Of a stretch of 64,000 nt of DNA, positions 1 to 8,799 are shown piece after piece. Source of the stretch: Halodesulfovibrio aestuarii DSM 17919 = ATCC 29578. Its GTDB lineage: Bacteria > Desulfobacterota > Desulfovibrionia > Desulfovibrionales > Desulfovibrionaceae. The first letter of the stretch is position 1. Each line of letters begins with the position of its first letter. The notes under the pieces were generated by a model that saw only the letters and a program-made list of their open reading frames with translations, did no database searches and was not told the DNA's origin. Position numbers and translations under genes: made by a program. Location of the stretch: assembly GCF_000384815.1 (NCBI RefSeq), contig NZ_ARQF01000021.1:248001-312000 (forward strand), read 5' to 3'.

Positions 1-699
1 GGATTGAATAAGTACGTCGATTCAAGCCAGCCTTGGACTCTTGCAAAAGAAGGCGATACTGCGCGTCTTGGTACAGTGATGTACACCATGCTTGAATGTA
101 TGCGGAAAGTGGCCTTGCACCTGTGGCCTGTAATGCCAGCATCTGCGGAAAAGCTTGTCGGGCAGTTAGGTCTTGATTTTGATCCTGCAACTGCAAACTT
201 GCCTGCGGAGGTTGAAGCATGGGGGCTGTTGCCTGTAGGTATTGAGGTCGCGCCTGGGTCTAACTTGTTCCCGCGTGTGGATATCGACAAGCTTCGCAAG
301 GAAATTGAAGAAGCCGATAAGGCAGCAGAACAAGCAGCGAAGAAAGAAGACGTTGCTGTGCAGGAAATTGCAGCGCCTATCGAGTTTGACGACTTTGCAA
401 AAGTTGATTTGCGTATCGGTAAGGTTCTTGTTGTTGAAGATCATCCTAAAGCGGATCGTTTGTTCCGTTGTGAAGTTGATCTCGGCGAAGAGAAGCCTCG
501 TCAGATTCTTGCCGGACTTAAGGAACATTTCACAGCAGAGGATCTTCTTGGTCGTCAGGTTGTAGTTGTAGCAAACCTGAAGCCTCGTAAAATCCGTGGA
601 CTTGAATCTCATGGCATGATGCTGGCGCTCAAAACTGCTGACGGCATGGAAATGCTAACCGCTTCTGGTGAAGTTCCGGCAGGTACTAAGGCTTCCTAG
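1..699 (+). CDS. metG: Methionyl-tRNA synthetase, C-terminal part (5' end outside window)
   Basis: The frame is open from base 1, so only the C-terminal ~232 residues are present. The first ~80 residues look like the anticodon-binding helical domain (LNKYVDSSQPW motif). A charged, Ala/Lys/Glu-rich linker follows. The last ~105 residues form a Trbp111/EMAP-type tRNA-binding OB fold (FAKVDLRIGKV, HPKADRL, LKPRKIRGLESHGM). The enzyme charges tRNA-Met in the cytoplasm; the appended OB domain is known to dimerise MetG and strengthen tRNA binding. The ORF ends cleanly before a small hairpin. Identification is firm; the catalytic domain cannot be judged. Confidence 0.95.
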   Translation, partial: GLNKYVDSSQPWTLAKEGDTARLGTVMYTMLECMRKVALHLWPVMPASAEKLVGQLGLDFDPATANLPAEVEAWGLLPVGIEVAPGSNLFPRVDIDKLRKEIEEADKAAEQAAKKEDVAVQEIAAPIEFDDFAKVDLRIGKVLVVEDHPKADRLFRCEVDLGEEKPRQILAGLKEHFTAEDLLGRQVVVVANLKPRKIRGLESHGMMLALKTADGMEMLTASGEVPAGTKAS

Positions 700-773
700 T
701 TATTATTTTACTCCGGCTGCAATTACCTAAACATTGTAGCCAGTAACGGGATTTAAGACTTACTGACATATTT

Positions 774-799
774 CCCCCGTATCATGTATGGTACGGGGG
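774..799 (+). terminator. Hairpin after metG, possible weak terminator
   Basis: CCCCCGTA at 774-781 pairs with TACGGGGG at 792-799, with an inner CAT/ATG extension. The downstream T-run is short and interrupted, so termination strength is doubtful. Confidence 0.4.
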
Positions 800-831
800 A
801 TTGTTATTGCCCAAGTCTGTTTGCATAAAAA

Positions 832-859
832 AAGGGCGCACCCTTACAGGTGCGCCCTT
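832..859 (-). terminator. Rho-independent terminator of ndk-proC
   Basis: An 11-bp perfect stem (832-842 with 849-859) has a 6-nt loop. Read on the minus strand it is followed by an uninterrupted run of seven T. It lies just past the proC stop and could also stop leftward read-through toward metG. Confidence 0.85.
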
Positions 860-875
860 ACGTTTTTGCAGCGAA

Positions 876-1649
876 TTATTTACTCATTTCAATGCCACGA
901 TCGTAAGCTTTAAAAATAGAGTCGATAATATTTCCGCGTACGGCAGTTCGGTCCATGTGGTTTACAGCAGCAATGGTGACACCAGCAGGTGAGCAAACCA
1001 TTTCGCGAAGTACTGAAATATGATGATCGGACTCGTTCGCAAGCTTTGTAGTGCCCTTGAAGAGATTGATAGCCATTTCGGTAGCTTCGTTTCGATGAAA
1101 ACCAACGCTGACGGCAGCTTCTGTTACGGCTTCAATAAAGTAAAGCACGTATGCAGGGCCACAACCGGCAATAGCGGTGAATGCATTGAATTTAGATTCA
1201 GGCAGCACCATAACCTGACCGAGTTGCTCGAACATGGTGTGAACGGCTGTCTGTTGCTTCTCTGTAAGAGACGGGTCTTCAAAACAGAAAGCAAAAATGC
1301 CTTCGCCTACCATTGCCGGAGTATTCGGCATACAGCGAATTACAGGGCATTTACCGCCGCTGCATTTTTTAAGTGTCTCCATAGAAACACCTGCTGCAAT
1401 AGAAATGATGACCTTATCCCCAGTGAGTGCGGGCTGGATATCTTCGAGCACCGTTTCGACATAGTCTGGCTTGACCGCGAGCAGGATGAAATCAGCCTGC
1501 TGGGCAAGTTCGATATTAGAGTCGCACGCTGTGCACGGAACATTACCACTTGGATCGTAGCCGATAAGGGAAATGTTCTTTTGGGGCTCAAGACCGCCTA
1601 AGATAGCGGACCCCATGTTACCGCAGCCGATACAGCCGAACGTATTCAT
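876..1649 (-). CDS. proC: Pyrroline-5-carboxylate reductase
   Basis: 257 residues, the usual size. It catalyses the last step of proline synthesis, NAD(P)H-dependent reduction of 1-pyrroline-5-carboxylate. The N-terminus shows the Rossmann motif GCIGCGNMGSAILGG. A central MPNTPAMVGEG and a C-terminal GCGPAYVLYFIEAV helix are typical of the family dimerisation domain. The open frame extends upstream into ndk, but ATG at 1649 (MNTFGC) fits the family start. That start lies one base after the ndk stop, so the two genes are probably co-transcribed and translationally coupled. Confidence 0.95.
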   Translation of the reverse strand: MNTFGCIGCGNMGSAILGGLEPQKNISLIGYDPSGNVPCTACDSNIELAQQADFILLAVKPDYVETVLEDIQPALTGDKVIISIAAGVSMETLKKCSGGKCPVIRCMPNTPAMVGEGIFAFCFEDPSLTEKQQTAVHTMFEQLGQVMVLPESKFNAFTAIAGCGPAYVLYFIEAVTEAAVSVGFHRNEATEMAINLFKGTTKLANESDHHISVLREMVCSPAGVTIAAVNHMDRTAVRGNIIDSIFKAYDRGIEMSK

Positions 1650-1650
1650 G

Positions 1651-2070
1651 TTAGCCAGTGATCTCCAGATTGTTAAAGAAGTAGTGAATTTCGTACTCGG
1701 CAGTTTCAGGTGCATCGGAGCCATGAACAGAGTTGGCTTCAATGTTTTCTGCAAACTCTTTACGGATAGTACCTTCTGCTGCATCTGCAGGGTTGGTAGC
1801 ACCCATGATAGCACGGTAGTTTTCAATTGCATTCTCGCCTTCAAGAACAGAGCAGACCACAGGGCCTGAAGTCATGAAGTCAACAAGGCTTTGAAAGAAA
1901 GGACGTTCTTTATGAACGTAGTAGAATCCTTCAGCCTGTTCTTTCGTCATGCGAATTTTTTTCATGGCAACTACATTAAGGCCAGCATCCTGAATGTGTG
2001 CAAGGATTTTGCCCTCGAGGTTGCGTGCAGTTGCATCTGGTTTAATGATGGAAAAAGTTCTCTGAATCAT
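1651..2070 (-). CDS. ndk: Nucleoside diphosphate kinase
   Basis: 139 residues, the standard bacterial length. It transfers the gamma phosphate of NTPs to NDPs through a phosphohistidine. The sequence shows the N-terminal TFSIIKPDA motif and the active-site signature [10 protein letters not shown], with His116 as the expected phosphorylated residue. The start at 2070 (MIQRTFS) has GGAGG about 10 nt upstream; the longer open frame from 2112 would add a non-conserved tail. It is the first gene of a two-gene unit with proC. Confidence 0.97.
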   Translation of the reverse strand: MIQRTFSIIKPDATARNLEGKILAHIQDAGLNVVAMKKIRMTKEQAEGFYYVHKERPFFQSLVDFMTSGPVVCSVLEGENAIENYRAIMGATNPADAAEGTIRKEFAENIEANSVHGSDAPETAEYEIHYFFNNLEITG

Positions 2071-2161
2071 TGCCAATGATCCTCCAAATAGAAAGGTAAT
2101 TGAAGGATACAACTGTCGAGATGTATATATGTGGTATCCGACTTTCGTTGTATCTAGCCCG

Positions 2162-3355
2162 CTAGAAGTTCAGAAGCTCCGACAATTTGACAACCGCAAC
2201 GCGTGGATTGCGCTGCTTTTCCCACTCTTGCAGCGCTAACAACGTGGTAGGATGCGGGTGTCCGATTGCAATGGCAGTACCTTTAGCCAATGCAATTCGT
2301 TCAGCTTTTTTAAGCTGGTGTAGAGTGCTTTGAACCTCTTTTACATTGTCGATGAAAACATTTCTCCTGAAGGCAATTAGCCCTTGCCTTTTCGCCTCAT
2401 TGAAAAACACTGATTTTGCATGAGTCATACTGTCCAGAACAAAGAACCCACGTTTCTTTGCTTCCAGCGCAACCTCTCGTACCGCTTCACGGTTCTGTGT
2501 GAACTTAGATCCCATATGGTTGTTTAGCCCAACAGCCCCGGGAACAAGTTTGAAGTTGGCACGAACAGTAGCTCGAATGTCTTCAGGTGTCATATCAACA
2601 TAAACGGCGCCAGGTCCCGGTTGAGCATCAGCAGACATTGGCTCCATTGGCTGATGAATGATGATCTCCCGGGAGAAAGCACTAGCTATATCTGCAATCT
2701 CTTTTGCATATGACGAACGGGGCCATATTGCGAAGGTGACAGGATAGCTTAAGCCTGCAAGCGAATGTGCTGCCGAAATACTTTCACCAAGGTCGTCTAT
2801 CACAATAGTGAGATGACCGCCAATATCCAATGTTGCAGGATTTTTGTCGAAATCCGTTGCGTCAGTGATTTTGTTAAATTTAAGTAGATGGGTTTCCACA
2901 TCGTTGAATGTCACGCGGTACATGTTAGTGGAAAGTTTTGTCAGAGTTGCTTTGTTTGCCCACTGTACCAACGCTGTTGCGATTGGTGTAATGAGCTCGT
3001 CAGCAGTATATTGCGAATTAATACGCAGTTGCTGGAAGTGAAATGTTTCATCGCCGAATCGTTGTTGCTCGATAGCAACAAGCTCAATACCGGAAGCAGA
3101 TACATTTGCGTCTTGCAATGCCCGTAATATGGCGTAGTCAATGCGTTTAACACCTTCTTCCATGGGTGCATCAAGCCGTTCTTCATAAGGAAGTGACGCA
3201 AAGTTCACCGGCGCGCGCATTTCGGCCACAGGATCTGTTGTTGTCTTGGAGTTGCTGGAGAGTGCGTAGAAAAGAGCGACCAGCGTGAGACAGCAGATAA
3301 CAGCAAGAGTATAATAAGGCCAGCGCGGCGGCTGGTTTTGTCGCGAATCAGACAT
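2162..3355 (-). CDS. Divergent polysaccharide deacetylase family protein (YibQ/DUF610 type)
   Basis: 397 residues. A cytoplasmic basic, Pro-rich tip is followed by one membrane segment (about residues 14-33), a variable periplasmic region, and a C-terminal NodB-like barrel from about residue 175. Recognisable family motifs are [35 protein letters not shown] and VLDSMTH. The family is predicted to act on envelope polysaccharide, but its substrate is not established. It sits beside ctpA and an EnvC-type protein, an arrangement that fits cell-wall remodelling. It is separated from ctpA by a strong terminator, so it has its own promoter or relies on read-through. Confidence 0.85.
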   Translation of the reverse strand: MSDSRQNQPPRWPYYTLAVICCLTLVALFYALSSNSKTTTDPVAEMRAPVNFASLPYEERLDAPMEEGVKRIDYAILRALQDANVSASGIELVAIEQQRFGDETFHFQQLRINSQYTADELITPIATALVQWANKATLTKLSTNMYRVTFNDVETHLLKFNKITDATDFDKNPATLDIGGHLTIVIDDLGESISAAHSLAGLSYPVTFAIWPRSSYAKEIADIASAFSREIIIHQPMEPMSADAQPGPGAVYVDMTPEDIRATVRANFKLVPGAVGLNNHMGSKFTQNREAVREVALEAKKRGFFVLDSMTHAKSVFFNEAKRQGLIAFRRNVFIDNVKEVQSTLHQLKKAERIALAKGTAIAIGHPHPTTLLALQEWEKQRNPRVAVVKLSELLNF

Positions 3356-3431
3356 CAGAGCTCCCTAAAGGAAAATTCAACTATCCAGAACTCCATACAT
3401 CAGAGTTGGCTGATTTAAAAGGCGCAAAAAA

Positions 3432-3458
3432 GGGGAGAGCACAATTTGTGCTCTCCCC
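3432..3458 (-). terminator. Strong bidirectional terminator after ctpA
   Basis: A near-perfect 27-nt palindrome (13-bp stem, one-base centre) is flanked by A6 on the left and T4 on the right. On the minus strand it follows the ctpA stop by 25 nt and ends in a run of six T. Confidence 0.9.
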
Positions 3459-3482
3459 TTTTGGACCCGCTTAGTTAGCGTA

Positions 3483-4772
3483 TTATTGTAAGCTTTGGAT
3501 GCGTGGAAGTGTTTTTACAAGACCCGTGGCGAGTCTGAGCTGGTTGTCTTTTGCAAGACGTTCACGCACAGCTTTGTTTTGTTTAAAGTTGGATTTTTTC
3601 TTAGCGGCATCAACTTTTTCAAGGTGACCTTCAAGATCCTGCTCACGTGGTGCGTGAAGGAACTTCGCTGTAGAATTTTCTTTTTCCGCAGGGAGTTCAA
3701 ATGGTACTACAAGGTCAGGTTCAATTCCTTTTGCCTGAATCGAAGTGCCATTTGGAGTGAAGTAACGTGCTATGGTTAGCTTAATAGCACTGCCATCGTT
3801 CAGCGGGATAATGTTTTGCACAGACCCCTTGCCGAAGCTTGGTTCACCAATAATGAGAGCACGTTTATGGTCGCGTAAGGCTCCCGCAACAATTTCGGAA
3901 GCAGAAGCAGAACCGGCGTTAATAAGGACTACCATTGGCGCTGTAATGTCTCCTGCCTGCTTGGCAGCATCAAAGTTGCGTGAGTCGTTTCCTTTGCCTT
4001 TGATAGAGACTACGGTACCACCCTGAAGGAAGAGGTCTGCAACCTTAATAGACTGGTCAAGCAGCCCACCTGGGTTATTGCGTAAATCGAGCACTACGCC
4101 TTTAATTTTGTGTTTCTTTTTGTATGCAGCAAGTTTTTCTTGAAGCTCATCTGTTGTATTTTCAGAGAAACGACTGAGACGAATCCATACGATTCCGTCA
4201 TCAAGTTCACGTACTTTTGCACTTACGAGCGGTATGGAGTCACGAACAATTTCAACTTCACGCGGAGCTTTTGCTTTCTTTGAAAGAATGGTCAGCTTAA
4301 CTTTGCTACCTTTTTCGCCTTTGATGCGTGCAACAGACTCGCGCAAGCCTAAGTCCTGTGTGAGTTTTCCATCTACTTCAAGAATTAGATCACCGGCTGC
4401 TAAGCCAGCTTTATCCGCAGGAGTATCTTCAATAGGTGTTACTACTCTGAGTACACCTGATTCGTCTTGGGTTATTTCTACGCCGATGCCGAAGAATTCA
4501 CCAGTGGTGGATTCCTGCATGCTTTTGTACTCTTCCTGATCCATAAACGTGGAGTGCGGATCAAGAGATTGTAACATGCCATTGATGGCACCGTTAATAA
4601 GGTCTGTTCTTGGAACGTCCTGTACATAGTAACGTTCAACAAGATCCAGAATTTGGCTAAATCGCTTGAGAGACTCAAACTTGCTTTGCGCATCTGTAGC
4701 CATGCCGGGAATAGAAGAAAAAGCAAGTAAAGCTGTAGTCATGATGGCGACTAACCACATAGTTAAGCGCAT
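3483..4772 (-). CDS. ctpA: Carboxy-terminal processing protease (S41 family)
   Basis: 429 residues from ATG 4772, which has GGAGG upstream; the open frame to 4814 is not needed. A signal peptide or anchor (about residues 1-25) directs it to the periplasm. The order is an N-terminal helical region, a PDZ domain (about 90-175; GIGVEIT, AGLAAGDLILEVDG), then the S41 core. The catalytic pair is visible by alignment to Tsp: Ser about 290 in GSASASE and Lys about 315 in FGKGS. It trims C-termini of envelope proteins. In many proteobacteria ctpA lies next to an EnvC-like gene, as here, suggesting joint control of murein hydrolases. Confidence 0.94.
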   Translation of the reverse strand: MRLTMWLVAIMTTALLAFSSIPGMATDAQSKFESLKRFSQILDLVERYYVQDVPRTDLINGAINGMLQSLDPHSTFMDQEEYKSMQESTTGEFFGIGVEITQDESGVLRVVTPIEDTPADKAGLAAGDLILEVDGKLTQDLGLRESVARIKGEKGSKVKLTILSKKAKAPREVEIVRDSIPLVSAKVRELDDGIVWIRLSRFSENTTDELQEKLAAYKKKHKIKGVVLDLRNNPGGLLDQSIKVADLFLQGGTVVSIKGKGNDSRNFDAAKQAGDITAPMVVLINAGSASASEIVAGALRDHKRALIIGEPSFGKGSVQNIIPLNDGSAIKLTIARYFTPNGTSIQAKGIEPDLVVPFELPAEKENSTAKFLHAPREQDLEGHLEKVDAAKKKSNFKQNKAVRERLAKDNQLRLATGLVKTLPRIQSLQ

Positions 4773-5077
4773 TATCAAAGATCCTCCAAGTTCAAATTGA
4801 TGACAAGACATCACCTAGCTGTGTTGTTGCGAAAAAACCATGCTCTTACATATTGACTAGTATGTATCATTTGGATTTTTTCTTGTTCCGTTTCATTCTC
4901 ATCATCCGTAAAGCTCAAAAAAAGTTGCTAACGGTTGAAGGTTGCCTGCACGATTTTGTCTCAATTTGAACGCGTGTTGTATTCAAAAATATTAAGTCCA
5001 AACTCGCAGTTATGGGACACTGATCTTGCGGTAGCAAGGTAGTGCTTACCGGCTAGTGGCAAAACATATATCTGTAA
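4773..5077. other. 305-bp intergenic region between envC-like gene and ctpA
   Basis: No coding potential was seen. It is AT-rich near ctpA and contains a small hairpin (5025-5029 with 5034-5038) close to the envC-like stop. It presumably holds the ctpA promoter, but no convincing -35/-10 pair could be assigned. Confidence 0.5.
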
Positions 5078-6202
5078 TTAATCCAATGCGGAAAGCCAGC
5101 TCTCTGGATTAATTGCTTTTTGATGAAAGCGCAATTCGAAATACATTCCCGTTCCCTCTACATCGGGGTAGAAGCCGGCATTACCAATCGTCTGTTTTTG
5201 TTTAACAATATCGCCAACCTTTAGTTTGCTGTCGGCGAGGAATGCATACAATGAATAATATTCTTCACCGTGTACTACTATTACAACGCGTCCGAAACCT
5301 CGTAGGACATCATTATGTACAACTTTACCGCTGGAAACGGCCTGAATAATGCTGCCTTTCTGTAGCGCAAGCCCAATGCCACGAACTGGAGGCTTTGCGT
5401 CAGGCTTGAATCGCTTGGCGATAACACCGTGTGCGGGCCACGGGAGGACGCCTTTGAGCAGTGGAAAGTTTGCACCTGCCTTGCTCTTTTCCTCAAGTTT
5501 ATAGTTCAGCGTCTCAATAATTGAGAGAATGCTTCGCAGTGAGGATTCTGCTGAGGCTTTTTGGGCGCTGACCTTTTTTAATTGTTTATGGTGGCGGAGC
5601 TTCTGCTGTAGTAACTCGTCTTTCTTTCTGTTTATCTCTGCAAGCTTTTGCTTTGCTTTATCAGAAAGAGATGACTGTTTGACGGCAAGTAACTTTAATT
5701 TTGCTTCTTGCTCCATAAGTGTGCGTTGCTTTGCCTCAACCGTAGTATAGAGTGTAGAGGCCCATGTGTAGCGCCTATCTAACTCTCCCCAATTTTCAGG
5801 TGTGTTACTGGCAAGTACCCGACTATTAATGTACAACGGCCATAACTTTTTAACCAATGATATCAATTCGTTTTGTAGAACTTTATTTTGGGAATTCAAT
5901 TCGTCGTATTCAGAGGTTAATGCTTTGTGCTTTGCACTGAGTTCTAAGTAGTTCTTTTCTTGTATTTTAATTGCGTCGGTGAGCTTTGCAATTTTTGTTT
6001 CTTCCTGACTTACTGCGCGTTGTAGCCGTTGTGCTTTACGCGTCAGGGTGGTGAGTTTTTTCTTTTTACTCTGAGCTTGTTCTTTTTCTTGTTTCAGTTT
6101 TTTGGCGAGAGTTGCAGCATTTTCAGCAAAAGCAGAAACACATGTTGATGAAATGGACAACATGATAAGAATAAGTGGGAGATACAGGAAACTTTTTTTC
6201 AT
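5078..6202 (-). CDS. EnvC-type murein hydrolase activator (degenerate M23/LytM domain)
   Basis: 374 residues: a signal peptide (about 1-26), a long Lys/Glu/Gln-rich coiled coil (about 30-245), and a C-terminal LytM/M23 fold (about 260-372). The zinc motifs of active M23 peptidases are lost. The HxGxD position reads RGIGLAL, the HLS region reads YAFLAD, and the HxH motif reads YFELRF. This pattern is what defines EnvC/NlpD-type activators, which stimulate amidases during division instead of cutting peptidoglycan themselves. The pairing with ctpA supports a role in daughter-cell separation. The amidase partner is not in this window. Confidence 0.88.
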   Translation of the reverse strand: MKKSFLYLPLILIMLSISSTCVSAFAENAATLAKKLKQEKEQAQSKKKKLTTLTRKAQRLQRAVSQEETKIAKLTDAIKIQEKNYLELSAKHKALTSEYDELNSQNKVLQNELISLVKKLWPLYINSRVLASNTPENWGELDRRYTWASTLYTTVEAKQRTLMEQEAKLKLLAVKQSSLSDKAKQKLAEINRKKDELLQQKLRHHKQLKKVSAQKASAESSLRSILSIIETLNYKLEEKSKAGANFPLLKGVLPWPAHGVIAKRFKPDAKPPVRGIGLALQKGSIIQAVSSGKVVHNDVLRGFGRVVIVVHGEEYYSLYAFLADSKLKVGDIVKQKQTIGNAGFYPDVEGTGMYFELRFHQKAINPESWLSALD

Positions 6203-6696
6203 TTGGTGCCTTCGGCGAGGGGGCTTTGCCCTCTACCCGCAAGGGTGTGTCTCTTGGTCACGGATAAAGGTGATATAGCTAACGCAAGATGAATTTTTTT
6301 TATCCATATACCATTGAATTGAGTTTCATGGTGTTATTTAGTCTGTAATTCTAAAGCACTGCGTATGCCTTTCTTTGACGAATGCTGCACTGTAGAACCA
6401 TTGAGAGTGTTCATTTCATCCAATACGGTTAGCTTAGTAAGTGGAATGATATATAATACCTCGGAAAGATTTAATTCCTGAGTGTTGCTAACTTTATATG
6501 ATGGTGAATTTCATAGTAACATTGGTCTATGTAGCGATATATTCGATCATACGGAACAATACCCGATGCGGTATAACGATCGCGTAGTTGTTTTTGTCTG
6601 TTTTTTCGTATCTGTTTTTGTAGAAGAAAGCAAAACAACAGTTAGCTGTGCGAATAACATAACTTGGAGATGTTCTTTATTTATGGGGCACATTTT
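6203..6696. other. 494-bp intergenic region with a GC-rich hairpin
   Basis: No believable gene was seen. Next to the envC-like start lies a GC-rich imperfect hairpin (about 6211-6245: GAGGGGGC ttt GCCCTC followed by CCCGCAAGGG). It recalls the G/C-rich palindromes scattered between genes in Desulfovibrio genomes. The rest is AT-rich; an open frame at 6482-6835 on the plus strand is mostly antisense to the downstream gene and is not supported. Confidence 0.4.
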
Positions 6697-7386
6697 TTAC
6701 TCTAAAAAAATACGCAAAGGGCATGTCTCGCAGTGCGTCTTTTTTTTGAGGCACCATTTTTTAGCCACATGGACGATAAAGGCATGGTATTCGTTAAATA
6801 GTTGTGTATCGTGCGGTAGCACATCCATAAAATAATCACGAAGATCCTCGTAGTAAATATCTTCTTCAATTAAACTGTGACGATGAAAAATGCGTCTTGT
6901 ATAGGCATCAACAACAAAGGAAGGGCGTTCAAATGCATAGAGTAAAATGGAGTCTGCTGTTTCCTGTCCGATGCCGTTAACCGCAAGTAGTTCTGCTCGC
7001 AATTCGTCAATAGATAGGTGGTCTAGTGCGGAGAATGAACAGCTTGCTGTGTCGTTGAACCAGCGAAGCAAATTCTGTAGTCGCTTTGCCTTTACATTAT
7101 AATAACCCGCTGGGCGAATATGGCCTGCAAGCTCATCCTGCGAAAGTCCCAGCATGACTTGTGGAGTGAGTAGATTATGTTGTTTTAGGTTTTGAATGGC
7201 TTTTTCGACATTTTTCCAGTTCGTATTCTGTGTAAGAACTGCGCCAACCATTACTTCAAAGGCACTGTCGGCAGGCCACCAATTACTGCTACCAAAGGTG
7301 TTTTTCATAGCAGTAAATATATCCATAAGTAGTTTCTCACGATTCATAATGTTGCGAACTGTACGCTTATCCATACTTACTGGCAA
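6697..7386 (-). CDS. Endonuclease III-like HhH-GPD DNA glycosylase
   Basis: Up to 229 residues; the start is uncertain. TTG 7386 gives MPVSMDK; ATG 7374 and ATG 7347 are alternatives, none with a strong ribosome site. HhH-GPD features are VLTQNTNW near residue 50, the helix-hairpin-helix LLAVNGIGQETAD and the catalytic-Asp segment VVDAYTRR. In Nth the hairpin ends GxGRKTA, with Lys as the lyase nucleophile; here that Lys position is Glu. The C-terminal iron-sulfur motif has only three cysteines (C-x6-C-x2-C) before the protein stops. This resembles the COG2231/MagIII-like branch, so a monofunctional base-excision glycosylase is likely; the substrate is unknown. Confidence 0.8.
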   Translation of the reverse strand: MPVSMDKRTVRNIMNREKLLMDIFTAMKNTFGSSNWWPADSAFEVMVGAVLTQNTNWKNVEKAIQNLKQHNLLTPQVMLGLSQDELAGHIRPAGYYNVKAKRLQNLLRWFNDTASCSFSALDHLSIDELRAELLAVNGIGQETADSILLYAFERPSFVVDAYTRRIFHRHSLIEEDIYYEDLRDYFMDVLPHDTQLFNEYHAFIVHVAKKWCLKKKTHCETCPLRIFLE

Positions 7387-7726
7387 GATTCCACTGCTTC
7401 ATTGTGTTCTTTGTACAAGGCCGGAGCAATATATTTTGACGTTGAATTAACGTAACGGGCAGGTATTAATGCTTGGTAAAAATGGTTTGAGGAATCAAAG
7501 AATATATTAGGATTTTGATAGAAGCAAAAATAGTGAATTTGTAGTCATTATTGTCACTTGTTATAGGTGAAAAGAGAAATGACGAAGCAGGTTTTATAGT
7601 GATTACGTGATTGTTTAATAGTTTATAATGTAATAAAGTGATGTATGCACACTTGTTGCGTTATATGTATAAGTAATAAAGATAGAATATGGGTTGAATA
7701 TTTTTAATGTTGGAGGAACGAACAAC

Positions 7727-7747
7727 ATGAGGTGTTCATGTTGGTAG
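7727..7747 (+). CDS. Six-codon leader-like ORF (Cys-Ser-Cys-Trp)
   Basis: GGAGG at 7712-7716 lies 10 nt before ATG 7727, which encodes only Met-Arg-Cys-Ser-Cys-Trp before TAG TAA. A strong ribosome site on so short a frame is typical of regulatory leader peptides, but no structural gene follows on this strand within 1 kb. It could also be the remnant of a longer gene. Function unknown. Confidence 0.3.
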   Translation: MRCSCW

Positions 7748-7854
7748 TAACTTATGTTTTAATTATGCAACAAGATGAGGAACAAGCTATTTTTGATGTT
7801 GTTTCATGATGATATTGGATGTTGACACGGTGGTGCTGCATGTTTAATATAACT

Positions 7855-7886
7855 CTCAATGTTTCTGCTAGTGCTGAAACATTGAG
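7855..7886 (+). repeat. Perfect 11-bp inverted repeat
   Basis: CTCAATGTTTC (7855-7865) and GAAACATTGAG (7876-7886) form a perfect stem with a 10-nt loop, midway between the short ORF and the terminator. It may be a folded element of a small RNA. Confidence 0.6.
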
Positions 7887-7976
7887 ATGAATTTTTTCGC
7901 TGAGGTATATCATTACGCCTATTGGTATTTCAGCGTATAATTCTTCCCTACACTTTATATGCACCCCATATAACTG

Positions 7977-8009
7977 AAGAGCGTCCTGTTTTTTGCAGGG
8001 CGCTCTTTT
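7977..8009 (+). terminator. Rho-independent terminator
   Basis: AAGAGCGTCCTG (7977-7988) pairs with CAGGGCGCTCTT (7996-8007), with one mismatch or wobble, a T-rich loop and T4GCT4 downstream. No annotated gene precedes it on the plus strand, implying an unannotated transcript. Confidence 0.8.
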
Positions 8010-8183
8010 GCTTTTGATGTATGCTGGTGCTTTTCTAGAAAAGACTGAATGGTATTGTTATGTGACAATATATTAATAGTTCTTGTATTGTAGCTTTGTT
8101 GATGTTGATTTTTAAAAAATTAATATGTTGAAAACAGCAAAGTCAATTAATTACTTATTTTTTTGTAGAATAGTATAGTGATG

Positions 8184-8689
8184 TTACTGTAATACAATTC
8201 GAATTTCAGTTAGTAGCTCTTCAGCAGGAGTCTCGTCGATATTGTTTAGATAAATTTGAAGAGATGGTGCATCTTGCAGTTCTTCACCTGATTGAGGGAG
8301 CCATTCTCCAAACAGGACGGAATATGTGATGTATAGTGTTTCATAGGGGCCTCTATGAGTAACTGATGCATAGCGCCCTTCTGGAATCACTCGTTTGTCA
8401 ATACCATCCATAATTCTGAAAGATTCCGGTATGACCATGCATCGTAGCGGCATTTTTCCAGCAGATTGTGCTTAGCATTCATGAGGGTTTCTCCTGATAA
8501 AAATTCATGTTCCGGTGACCACTTTCTATAATACTTAGGAGTGTAGTCACACCAACGTTTGAACGCACGGGTAAACGCTTCTTGTGAGCCATATCCTGCC
8601 TTCAGGGCTATATCGATAAGCTGTCTGTTGCTATAAAACAACGCATTGGCAGCGCGTTGTAATTCTAAACGTCGCTGATACTCCGCTAC
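8184..8689 (-). pseudogene. AraC-family regulator with GyrI-like domain, truncated and frameshifted
   Basis: Two overlapping minus frames together encode one protein. The first (from 8689) carries the second helix-turn-helix of AraC (YSNRQLIDIALKAGYGSQEAFTRAF in part). The second (to 8184) carries a GyrI-like effector domain (VIPEGRYASVTHRGPYETLY, EWLPQSGEE, ending EIRIVLQ). Between them, around 8387-8453, the frame must shift by one base. At the 5' end the homologous frame starts right after a stop codon (8690-8692), so the first helix-turn-helix is missing. Truncation plus frameshift make a functional regulator unlikely. Confidence 0.82.
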
Positions 8690-8799
8690 TTAACGTGATT
8701 ATATTTCATGCAACATCAAAATATTACTATCAAAGCTCTTGCTGTGATGAATAACTTGATCAAGTGACCCCAAAGTGGCTAACGTCATATGCGGTGGAA

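Larger units (their letters stand above)
7387..8183. other. 797-bp AT-rich gene-poor region
   Basis: No full-length gene was seen on either strand. It contains a possible small transcript (see 7712-8010) with a ribosome-binding site, a six-codon ORF, an 11-bp hairpin and a good terminator. The remainder is low-complexity AT-rich sequence. It may be a decayed locus, in keeping with the adjacent AraC pseudogene. Confidence 0.4.

Noticed and set aside
7752-7964. 70-codon minus-strand frame in the gene-poor region
   Set aside because: No ribosome site, no recognisable domain, and it covers a perfect hairpin better explained as RNA structure.
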